DNA from: Oscillospiraceae bacterium
Lineage (GTDB): Bacteria; Bacillota; Clostridia; Oscillospirales; Ruminococcaceae
DNA: 20,445 nucleotides
Direction: 5' to 3'
Assembly: GCA_029098085.1 (NCBI GenBank)
Contig: JAQXNQ010000418.1
Coordinates: forward strand, 1-20,445
The number at the start of each line of letters is the position of its first letter. Position 1 is the first letter of the stretch. The position numbers and the translations under genes were made by a program. Positions 13,630 to 20,445 of the stretch are shown one piece after another. The notes below the pieces were generated by a model, which ran no database searches, was not told where the DNA came from, and worked only from the letters and a program-made list of their open reading frames with translations.

Positions 13630-14810
13630 TGCGGCAGATCCTCATCGGCACCGGCAATCCCGGAAAGGTGCAGGACATGGTGGAGCTGCTGGAAAAGCGG
13701 GGGATGACGGCGGTCAGCGGGGAAGGCTATGCCATTGATCCGGACGAAAACGGGCAGACGCCCGCCGAAAACGCCGTCATCAAAGCGCAGGCCTATTGCG
13801 CGGCATCCGGACTGCCCACCCTTTCCTTCGATTCGGGGCTTTACTTTCTCGATCTGCCCATGGACGATCCCCGTCAGCCGGGACTTCATGTCCGGCGGGT
13901 GGAGAACCGGCGGCTTTCCGATGAGGAAATGCTGGCCCATTACAGGGCTGTCGCCCATGAGATGGGCGGCTCCACCCTCTGCCAGTGGGTCACCGGTTTT
14001 GCCGCGGCGCTGCCGGACGGCCGGGTGCTCTCGGGCGACGACCGGGAGGGCCAGCCCGCTTCCTGGCAGTTTTATCTGGTGGACGAGCCCAAGGGTCCGC
14101 CCTGCGCCGGAAAACCGCTGCACACCATTTCGGTGGAGGCGGACAGCGGCGTTTATTTCAGCCTCCGAAAGCAGGACGGCAGCTCGGTTCAGCGGCGGAG
14201 AGCGGTGCGGGAGCGGGCCGCCAATGCGCTGGAGGATTTGATTTTCGGAGCGGTTTGTCTGGAGAATCTGCAGCTTCAGTGGCCTCCCGAGACGGCTCCC
14301 CGGATCGCTCTGGCCAATGGCATTGCCGCTGAAAAGGCTGCTGCCTTCTCTGATGATATGAGCCGTCTGGAGAGGCTGCGGGTGATCGTGGATGCGGTGC
14401 TGGAAAGGCTGAACCCTTCCCGGGAGGCGTATCAGCATCTGTACGGCGTGTCCACCCTGGCGGTCATGTTGGCCCGGTGCCGGGGCGCCGATCCGGAGCT
14501 GGCCGCCATGGCGGGTATGCTCCACGATTATTACGGCTATATCTCCGGCGACATAAAGGATCACGCCCACCGCTGCCCGCCCCTTGCACGCACGGTGCTG
14601 CAGGCAGTCGGCGTCACGCCCGGCGAGCAGCACCGCATTTGCAGAGCCATTTACGAGCACAGCGACAAGGCGGGGCTCCATCCGCTGCTGTCGGAAATCC
14701 TGATCGATGCCGATGTGCTCCAGCATGGCCTATATGATCCGGCGGCTGCTGTCAGCCGAAAGGAACAGGCGCGTTTTGCCGCTCTGTCGGCTGAACTGGG
14801 CATGCGGTAA
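13629..14810 (+). CDS. Fusion of ITPase/Ham1-like domain and HD phosphohydrolase domain
   Basis: 393 residues. The N-terminal half resembles RdgB/HAM1 inosine triphosphate pyrophosphatase: ILIGTGNPGKVQDM (T8, N10, K13), TPAENAVIKAQAYCAASGLP (E47, K52) and FDSGL (D68; the usual DDSGL has lost its first Asp). The later family motifs, FGYDP and the SHR near the end, are not seen, so purine recognition may differ or be lost. From about residue 244 a helical HD domain follows: H270 in YQHLYGVS, H299-D300 in AGMLHDYYGY, H344 in YEHSDKAG and D360 in LIDADVLQHG, a pattern like YqeK or other HD nucleotide phosphohydrolases. The reading frame is continuous. It starts on the last base of plsX. Nucleotide hydrolysis is likely; the substrate is unknown. 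Confidence 0.8.
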   Translation: MRQILIGTGNPGKVQDMVELLEKRGMTAVSGEGYAIDPDENGQTPAENAVIKAQAYCAASGLPTLSFDSGLYFLDLPMDDPRQPGLHVRRVENRRLSDEEMLAHYRAVAHEMGGSTLCQWVTGFAAALPDGRVLSGDDREGQPASWQFYLVDEPKGPPCAGKPLHTISVEADSGVYFSLRKQDGSSVQRRRAVRERAANALEDLIFGAVCLENLQLQWPPETAPRIALANGIAAEKAAAFSDDMSRLERLRVIVDAVLERLNPSREAYQHLYGVSTLAVMLARCRGADPELAAMAGMLHDYYGYISGDIKDHAHRCPPLARTVLQAVGVTPGEQHRICRAIYEHSDKAGLHPLLSEILIDADVLQHGLYDPAAAVSRKEQARFAALSAELGMR

Positions 14811-14814
14811 ACAG

Positions 14815-14892
14815 CCTTCGGGCGAAGGACGGCTCAACACACGAATACATCAAAGGCGCTGCTTTTGATGGCTTTGGAAAAGCTTCTTTTCC
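14815..14892 (+). other. Three tandem hairpins upstream of rnc
   Basis: CCTTC/GAAGG (14815-14819 with 14824-14828); ATCAAAGGC/GCTTTTGAT (14849-14857 with 14861-14869, one G-T, loop GCT); and GGAAAAG/CTTTTCC (14876-14882 with 14886-14892, loop CTT). They occupy most of the 127 bases between the fusion gene and rnc. No T-run follows any of them. RNase III is known to cleave its own leader in Escherichia coli, so an autoregulatory role is possible but unproven. Confidence 0.5.
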
Positions 14893-14937
14893 CCGGCCAT
14901 GAGAAGCGGCCCGCGTACAGAAAGCGAGTGAAAGCAT

Positions 14938-15645
14938 ATGACAGAAGCCATGGAAAACGAGCTGCTGCAGGAGCTGCAGCAGAAGATCGGCTACACCTTC
15001 CGCAATCCCAAGCTGCTGCGGCAGGCCCTGACCCACTCCTCCTACGCCAATGAAGGCAAGAAGCACGGCAGGAACAACGAGCGGCTGGAATTCCTGGGCG
15101 ACTCGGTGCTGTCGGTCATTGTGGCGAAGCATCTGTTTCTGACCTATAAGGACATCCCCGAGGGCGAGCTGACCAAGCTGCGGGCCAGCCTGGTCTGCGA
15201 AAAGGCACTGGATGTTTTCGCGGATCAGCTGGATCTGGGCAAATACCTGCTGCTGGGCAAGGGCGAAGAGCTGACCGGCGGACGGCAGCGTCCCTCCATT
15301 CTGGCCGACGCCTTTGAAGCGGTCATTGCCGCCATGTATCTGGACGGCGGCTACGAAATCGCCCAGAAATTTGTGCTGGGCTTTATTCCCAGGGATCTGG
15401 ACATCCACAAAGCCACTCCGCTGGCGGACTATAAAACGGCTCTGCAGGAAATCATTCAGCAGAACCGGGAAGAGAAGATCGAATATGTGATGGTGGAGGA
15501 AAAGGGCCCCGATCACGCCAAGATCTTCACCGCTGAGGTACTGCTGAACTCCAATGTCATCGGACGGGGCGAGGGCAGCAGCAAAAAGCAGGCGGAGCAG
15601 AACGCCGCCCGGGAGGCCCTTCGCCTCATGGGCTACGACCTGTAA
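14938..15645 (+). CDS. rnc: Ribonuclease III
   Basis: RNase III cuts double-stranded RNA, processing pre-rRNA and regulating mRNAs. The 235-residue product has the nuclease domain with signature NERLEFLGDSVL (catalytic E51 and D55) and the second acidic pair in LADAFEAVIAAMYLDGG (D124, E127), then a C-terminal double-stranded RNA-binding domain (DYKTALQEIIQQ to GSSKKQAEQNAAREAL). All four metal ligands are present and length is normal. The start at 14938 has only a weak site (GAGTGAAAG); the ATG at 14950 would also give a normal N-terminus. The stop directly abuts the next start codon. Hairpins upstream may be targets of the enzyme itself. Confidence 0.97.
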   Translation: MTEAMENELLQELQQKIGYTFRNPKLLRQALTHSSYANEGKKHGRNNERLEFLGDSVLSVIVAKHLFLTYKDIPEGELTKLRASLVCEKALDVFADQLDLGKYLLLGKGEELTGGRQRPSILADAFEAVIAAMYLDGGYEIAQKFVLGFIPRDLDIHKATPLADYKTALQEIIQQNREEKIEYVMVEEKGPDHAKIFTAEVLLNSNVIGRGEGSSKKQAEQNAAREALRLMGYDL

Positions 15646-16677
15646 ATGAAAAAGGGAACCATCGCCTTTTTCATTCCCCATCGGGGCTGCCCTCATCGCT
15701 GCAGCTTCTGTGACCAGCGGGCCATTTCGGGGGAGATAGAGCCGGTGAACCCGGAGCGGATCGCCCGGGAGCTGGAGCGGGCGTTTTCTATTCCCCAGTC
15801 ACACCAAAGCGAGATCGCCTTTTTCGGCGGCAGCTTCACCTGTCTGCCCCGGGAGGAGATGGAACGTTATCTGCGGGCGGCCTTTCCCTATGTGGAGCGG
15901 GGTCTCTCTGCCGGTATCCGCTGCTCCACCCGTCCGGACGGCGTGACAGAGGAAATCCTTGACCTTTTCCAGTGGTACGGAGGAAAAGCGGTGGAGCTGG
16001 GCGCCCAGTCCATGGACGACCGGGTGTTGCTGCAAAACGGCCGGGGACACCGGGCTGTCGATACAAAGCGGGCAGCTGCGCTGATTCATCGGGCGGGCCT
16101 TTCACTGGGACTGCAGATGATGGTCGGTCTTCCCGGCGAGGGGCCTGAAGGCGCCCGGGAGACAGCGGAAAGGCTGCTTTCCCTGAAGCCGGATACGGTC
16201 CGGATTTATCCCGCCGTGGTGGTGGAGGGGACGCAGCTGGCGGATTGGTACCGAAGCGGCGTCTACACGCCCCTGACGCTGGAGCAGGCGGTGGAGCGCT
16301 GCGCGCCCTTGCTGCCGCTGTTTGAGGAGCAGGGGGTACGGGTGATCCGGATGGGGCTGCACGCTGAGGCCTCGCTGGAGCGAAATCTGCTGGCGGGGCC
16401 TTATCACCCCGCCTTCCGGGAGCTCTGCGAGAGCTTTCTGATCCGGCAGGAGGTGGACAGGGCACTGGCGGCCTTTTCTCCGGGAGCGGCGCTGCAGCTG
16501 CGGATTGCACCCCGGGATCGCTCCCGGACGGCGGGACAGAAAAGGCAGAACCTTCTGCACTGGCGGCAGATGGGATATTCCATCCGTCTGCTGGAGGATC
16601 CTTCCCTGAGCGAAGGACAGCGGCAGCTGCTCCCTGACAATGAAACTGACCAGAAAGGACGCAGACCATGCTTTTAA
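15646..16677 (+). CDS. Radical SAM protein, Elp3-like, without acetyltransferase domain
   Basis: 343 residues. GCPHRCSFCDQR holds the CX3CX2C cysteines (C15, C19, C22) that ligate the radical SAM [4Fe-4S] cluster; AFFGGSFTCLP and VELGAQSMDD are typical of the Elp3/HemN-like radical SAM group. YPAVVVEGTQLADWYRSGVY resembles the segment after the barrel in Elp3. At this length it lacks the GNAT acetyltransferase domain of true Elp3, so it is unlikely to make the same tRNA modification. It starts on the base after the rnc stop and its last ten bases overlap the smc start, so it is tightly coupled to both. This gene between rnc and smc is, to my knowledge, common in Clostridia. Substrate unknown. 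Confidence 0.88.
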   Translation: MKKGTIAFFIPHRGCPHRCSFCDQRAISGEIEPVNPERIARELERAFSIPQSHQSEIAFFGGSFTCLPREEMERYLRAAFPYVERGLSAGIRCSTRPDGVTEEILDLFQWYGGKAVELGAQSMDDRVLLQNGRGHRAVDTKRAAALIHRAGLSLGLQMMVGLPGEGPEGARETAERLLSLKPDTVRIYPAVVVEGTQLADWYRSGVYTPLTLEQAVERCAPLLPLFEEQGVRVIRMGLHAEASLERNLLAGPYHPAFRELCESFLIRQEVDRALAAFSPGAALQLRIAPRDRSRTAGQKRQNLLHWRQMGYSIRLLEDPSLSEGQRQLLPDNETDQKGRRPCF

Positions 16678-19600
16678 AATCGTTGGAGATCCAGGGTTTC
16701 AAATCCTTTCCTGATAAAACGAAAATCACCTTCAATACCGGCCTGACCGCTGTGGTGGGCCCCAACGGGTCGGGCAAATCCAACATCAGCGACGCCATCC
16801 GCTGGGTCATGGGCGAGCAGTCCACCAAAACCCTCCGGGGCGGCAAGATGGAGGACGTCATCTTTGCCGGCACTGCATCCCGCAAGCCCCAGGGCTCGGC
16901 GACCGTATCCCTTTCCTTTGACAACACCGACCGGACGCTGGCGGTGGACAGTGATGAGGTGACCATCACCCGCCGCTATTACCGTTCGGGAGAGAGTGAG
17001 TATCTGATTAACGGCGCGCAGGTGCGGCTGAAGGATCTGAACGAGCTGTTCATGGACACCGGTCTCGGCCGGGACGGCTACGCCATGATCGGTCAGGGCC
17101 GTATTGCCGAGATCGTCGGCGCCAAGAGCAAGGAGCGCCGGGAGATTTTTGAAGAGGCCGCCGGTATTTCCAAGTACCGTTACCGCCGGGCTGAGGCGGA
17201 GCGGCGGCTGGATCAGGCCCAGGAAAACCTGCTTCGGCTGTACGACATCCTCTCCGAGCTGGAGGGGCGGGTGGAGCCTCTGCGGATTCAGTCAGAAAAG
17301 GCTGCGGAGTTTCTGAAGCTGTCGGAGCGCAAAAAGGTGCTGGAGGTTTCTCTCTGCCTCAAAACGCTGGAGCAGTGCAGCGCTGTCCTGAAGGAACAGG
17401 AAAACCGTCTGCTGATCGCCCGGGGAGAGGAGCAGCGGCTCAGCGCTGAAGCGGAGCGGGTGGAGCAGCAGATTCAGCAGGCCTATGAGCGGCGCAACAG
17501 CTGGGTTGCCAAAAGTGATGAGTACCGCCGCATCCGGGAAAATCTGCAGACCCGTTCCTCCGAGCTGAAGGCGCAGGCTGCCGTAAAAGAAAATGAGCTG
17601 GCTCATGTGCGGGAAAATATCGCCCGGACGGAGGAAGCCCTGAAGCGGCAGGAACAGACCTCCCGTCAGCAGGAGGAGGCCATTCAGGAGCGGGAAGCGC
17701 AGGCGCTGCAGCTGCAGGACAAGCTGGATGGGCTGAAGCAGGAGGCCCAGGCCCTGCAGCAGAGTCTGGAAGAGCTGACCCGGCAGGGCAGGGAAGCGGA
17801 TCAGGCTCTGTTTGCCCTCAATGAGCGGGCCGGACAGCTGGCATTGGACATTTCCCGTCACAACATGACCATCATCACCCTGCAGAACGCCATTCAGGAT
17901 GAGCAGGAGCGTCTGCTTGCCGGTGAACAGGAGATCGGAGCGCTGGAAGCACAGCTCTCCTCCGAGGCTGAAACCATGGAGGGCATTGACGGCCTGCTCC
18001 GGGAAATCGAAGAGCGAAAGGCTTCTCTGAAGAATACCATCGCCGGCTACGAGCTGAAGCTGAAGGGCCGTCAGACCAAATATGACGAGCTGAAGCAGCG
18101 GCATCAGGAGCTGGATCTGGCTGAAAAGGAAAAGCTGCAGCGGGCCAGACTCCTGTTGGATCTGGAGCAGAGTCTGGAAGGCTTTGCGGACAGCGTCCGG
18201 GCGGTCATGCGCTGGCAGAAAAACGGCAGTCAGAAGGGAATCCACGGCACAGTGGCCAGCCTGGTTTCGGTCAGGGAGGAGTACGCCGTGGCGATGGAGA
18301 CTGCGCTGGGCGGCTCTCTGCAGCACGTTGTCGTGGCGGATGAAAATGTGGCCAAGGCCTGTATCCGCCGGCTGCAGCAGGAAAAGGCGGGCCGCGCCAC
18401 CTTCCTGCCTTTAACCTCAGTGAAGGGAAATCTTCTGCAGGAACGGGGACTGGAGGACTGTCCCGGCTTTGTGGGGCTGGGCGCCGAGCTGGTGACCTGT
18501 CTGCCGGAGTATCAGGGAATCATCCGCTCCCTGCTGGGGCGGATTGTCATTGCCGAGGATCTGGATGCAGCCGCCGCCATTGCGAAGAAATATGGCTACC
18601 GTTTCCGGGTGGTGAGCCTGGATGGGCAGCAGGTCAATGCAGGAGGCTCCTTTACCGGAGGCAGCGCCTCCCGGGAACGGGGCATCCTCAGCCGCAAAAA
18701 CGAGGCAGAAAGGCTGCAGCAGGAAAGTCAGGTTCTGCACGAGAAAAAGGAAGAGTTGGCCCGGCAGGGCAGTGAACTGGCCTCCGAGATCGGCAGACTG
18801 CGGGCTCAGATCGAGGGCGCAAAATCCGAACTGATCGTGGCCGGTGAGGATGCGGTTCGCTTCTCCGGCGACAAGAAGCGCTATGAGATGAACCGTCAGC
18901 AGCTTTCCCAGCGCAGGCAGCAGCTGGAGCAGCAGAAGGCCCAGAGCACCGGGCGTATCGAGGCGCAGCAGAAGAAGATGGCGGAGGCCCGGGAGGAACT
19001 GGCTCTCGCTTCCGCTGAAAACGAAGATCTGAAGGAAAAGCTTTCGGCCCATCAGGGCAGGGAAAACGATATGACCCGCCGCCGGGAGGAGCTGACTGCA
19101 GCCATTTCCGACTGTACTGTGCGGGAGGTGGCTCTTCAGAAGGATCTGGAGACTGCCCGCCGGGACGCCGACGAGCTGCGCCGGCAGAAATTCGCCGACA
19201 GGGATGAGGCTGACCGCCTGCTCAAGCAGAAGGAAAGCCTGCAAGTGACGGCGGAGGAGCTGCGCCTGTCCGGCGTGCGGCTGGGCGAGGAAAGCGAAGA
19301 CTGCCTTCGCCGGATGGAAGAGTACGGCGGAAAGATCGAAGAAGCCCGGCAGCGGCAGACCGACGCGGAGGCAGAGGCCAGCAGTCTGCGGCAGCAGGCC
19401 GGTGAGGTCTCCGCCCGTAAGGAGAAGGCCGCAGCCGAGCTGGCAAGACTGGACGAACAGAAGCTGGCGGCCCAGAAGGACTACGACGCCGTCATCCGGA
19501 AGCTGTGGGAAGAATACGAGCTGACCCGCAGCGAGGCTTCCGCTTTGGCGGAGCCGATGGAGGATCCGGCCGCCGCTTCCCGAGAGCTGAGCAGCATCAA

Positions 19601-20267
19601 GGGGAAGATCCGCGCCATGGGCAGCGTCAATCTGTCGGCCATTGAGGAGTACAAGGAGGTCTCCGCCCGGTATACCTTCCTGAAGGAGCAGGTGGAGGAC
19701 GCGTCCAACGCCCGGGATGAGCTGCTCAGGCTGATTCAGGATCTGACGAAGGAGATGGAGCGGATCTTCAAAGAGAATTTTGCCGCCATCAACCGGTATT
19801 TCGGCGAGATTTTCCGGGAGCTGTTCGGCGGCGGCAGCGCCGAGCTGCGGCTGGAGGATGAAAACGATGTGCTGGGCTGCGGCATTGAGATCATGGTGCA
19901 GCCTCCGGGAAAGATCATCAAGAATCTGGCGGCTCTCTCCGGCGGCGAGCAGTCCTTCGTGGCCATCGCCATCTACTTTGCCATTCTGAAGGTGCGCCCC
20001 GCGCCCTTCTGTGTGCTGGACGAGATCGAGGCGGCTCTGGATGATGTGAACGTCAACCGGTACGCGGCTTATCTGCGTGGCATCTGTCAGAAGACGCAGT
20101 TCATTCTGATTACCCACCGCCGCGGCACCATGGAGGAGGCCGATGTGCTGTATGGCGTGACCATGCAGGAGCAAGGCGTGTCCAAGCTGCTGGAGCTGAA
20201 GGTCACCGAGCTGTCCCGGGATTCGGATAACGGGAATCAAACCGCTTCGCAAAAGGAGGAAGCCTGA
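16668..20267 (+). CDS. smc: Chromosome segregation ATPase SMC
   Basis: The SMC homodimer, with ScpA and ScpB, organises and segregates the chromosome by loop extrusion. The 1199-residue protein has the Walker A motif GPNGSGKSN (31-39), a first coiled coil rich in Glu, Gln and Arg (about 165-500), the hinge (about 505-665, ending in VNAGGSFTGGSA), a returning coiled coil and the C-terminal head with signature LSGGEQ (near 1090) and Walker B FCVLDEIEAALDD (near 1114). Length matches Bacillus SMC (1186). The ATG follows AAAGGA and overlaps the end of the radical SAM gene by ten bases. The stop overlaps the ftsY start by one base. scpA and scpB are not in the window. Confidence 0.98.
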   Translation: MLLKSLEIQGFKSFPDKTKITFNTGLTAVVGPNGSGKSNISDAIRWVMGEQSTKTLRGGKMEDVIFAGTASRKPQGSATVSLSFDNTDRTLAVDSDEVTITRRYYRSGESEYLINGAQVRLKDLNELFMDTGLGRDGYAMIGQGRIAEIVGAKSKERREIFEEAAGISKYRYRRAEAERRLDQAQENLLRLYDILSELEGRVEPLRIQSEKAAEFLKLSERKKVLEVSLCLKTLEQCSAVLKEQENRLLIARGEEQRLSAEAERVEQQIQQAYERRNSWVAKSDEYRRIRENLQTRSSELKAQAAVKENELAHVRENIARTEEALKRQEQTSRQQEEAIQEREAQALQLQDKLDGLKQEAQALQQSLEELTRQGREADQALFALNERAGQLALDISRHNMTIITLQNAIQDEQERLLAGEQEIGALEAQLSSEAETMEGIDGLLREIEERKASLKNTIAGYELKLKGRQTKYDELKQRHQELDLAEKEKLQRARLLLDLEQSLEGFADSVRAVMRWQKNGSQKGIHGTVASLVSVREEYAVAMETALGGSLQHVVVADENVAKACIRRLQQEKAGRATFLPLTSVKGNLLQERGLEDCPGFVGLGAELVTCLPEYQGIIRSLLGRIVIAEDLDAAAAIAKKYGYRFRVVSLDGQQVNAGGSFTGGSASRERGILSRKNEAERLQQESQVLHEKKEELARQGSELASEIGRLRAQIEGAKSELIVAGEDAVRFSGDKKRYEMNRQQLSQRRQQLEQQKAQSTGRIEAQQKKMAEAREELALASAENEDLKEKLSAHQGRENDMTRRREELTAAISDCTVREVALQKDLETARRDADELRRQKFADRDEADRLLKQKESLQVTAEELRLSGVRLGEESEDCLRRMEEYGGKIEEARQRQTDAEAEASSLRQQAGEVSARKEKAAAELARLDEQKLAAQKDYDAVIRKLWEEYELTRSEASALAEPMEDPAAASRELSSIKGKIRAMGSVNLSAIEEYKEVSARYTFLKEQVEDASNARDELLRLIQDLTKEMERIFKENFAAINRYFGEIFRELFGGGSAELRLEDENDVLGCGIEIMVQPPGKIIKNLAALSGGEQSFVAIAIYFAILKVRPAPFCVLDEIEAALDDVNVNRYAAYLRGICQKTQFILITHRRGTMEEADVLYGVTMQEQGVSKLLELKVTELSRDSDNGNQTASQKEEA

Positions 20268-20445
20268 TGGGATTTTTCGATAAAATCAAAGAAGGACTTC
20301 GCAAAACCAAGGAGTCCATGATGAAAAAGGTGGAGGGCGTCATTCATTCCTTCACCAAAATCGACGAGGATTTTCTGGAAGAACTGGAAGAGACCCTGAT
20401 CATGTCGGATGTGGGCGTGCAGACGGCAGGCGATATCATGGAGGC
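20267..20445 (+). CDS. ftsY: Signal recognition particle receptor FtsY, 5' fragment
   Basis: The gene is cut by the right edge after 59 codons. The peptide begins MGFFDKIKEGLRKTKESM and continues with DEDFLEELEETLIMSDVGVQ, the N domain that precedes the GTPase G domain in SRP receptors. The acidic A domain found in Escherichia coli FtsY is absent, as in many Firmicutes; a short amphipathic N-terminus probably serves for membrane contact. The ATG overlaps the smc stop (TGATG) and has AGGAGG at ideal distance. The smc-ftsY order is standard in Firmicutes. FtsY delivers SRP-bound ribosomes to the Sec translocon. Confidence 0.95.
   Translation, partial: MGFFDKIKEGLRKTKESMMKKVEGVIHSFTKIDEDFLEELEETLIMSDVGVQTAGDIME

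Noticed and set aside
13985..14332. Alternative frame inside the ITPase-HD gene as evidence of a frameshift or second gene
   Set aside because: The main frame is uninterrupted with recognisable motifs on both sides; the alternative frame lacks motifs and a ribosome site.
18417..20252. Open frame of 611 codons on the minus strand within smc
   Set aside because: Leucine/glutamine-rich antisense of the SMC coiled coil, with no recognisable domain.

Overview
The window looks like a chromosomal housekeeping segment from a GC-rich Clostridia member, probably Oscillospirales (Ruminococcaceae-like). This is inferred from gene content and order: infC-rpmI-rplT, dprA-topA-trmFO, and plsX...rnc-radical SAM-smc-ftsY are Firmicutes arrangements. 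Shine-Dalgarno sites of the AGGAGG type, sigma-A-type promoters and the two-subunit L-serine dehydratase fit the same group. There are no tRNA or rRNA genes, CRISPR arrays, insertion sequences or phage genes. No gap between genes exceeds 300 bases.

Layout. (1) Bases 1-98, minus strand: the 5' end of an N-acetylneuraminate lyase/DapA-family gene, divergent from everything else. (2) Bases 239-3809: an apparent operon for the two subunits of L-serine dehydratase (sdaAB, sdaAA), then a DUF2961/GH172 glycoside hydrolase and a sugar-phosphate isomerase/epimerase-like TIM barrel. (3) Bases 3829-5261: a strong promoter, an attenuator-type leader, then IF3 (AUU start), L35, L20 and a likely terminator. 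(4) Bases 5326-8517: a SpoU/TrmH RNA methyltransferase, LuxS, a MazG-like pyrophosphohydrolase, a divergent DprA and a small membrane zinc-ribbon protein, tightly packed. (5) Bases 8518-14810: three hairpins, then topA, trmFO, a small lipoprotein, plsX and an unusual fusion of an ITPase-like domain to an HD phosphohydrolase domain. (6) Bases 14811-20445: a hairpin-rich gap, then rnc, an Elp3-like radical SAM protein, smc and the start of ftsY (cut by the window edge).

Shared themes are translation (IF3, L35, L20, RNA methyltransferase, TrmFO, RNase III), chromosome topology and segregation (TopA, SMC), membrane and protein export (PlsX, FtsY), nucleotide sanitation (MazG-like, ITPase-HD) and serine/sugar catabolism. 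Most neighbours are separated by fewer than 30 bases or overlap by 1-10 bases, so long polycistronic messages are likely.

No wholly new system is evident. The items most worth a second look are the ITPase-HD fusion lacking the usual purine-recognition motifs, the mutually exclusive pairings in the infC leader, the hairpin clusters just upstream of rnc and topA, the degenerate DprA motifs, and three small or linked accessory genes: the zinc-ribbon membrane protein, the lipoprotein, and the GH172/TIM-barrel pair. All similarity calls come from motif recognition by eye; no database search was run.
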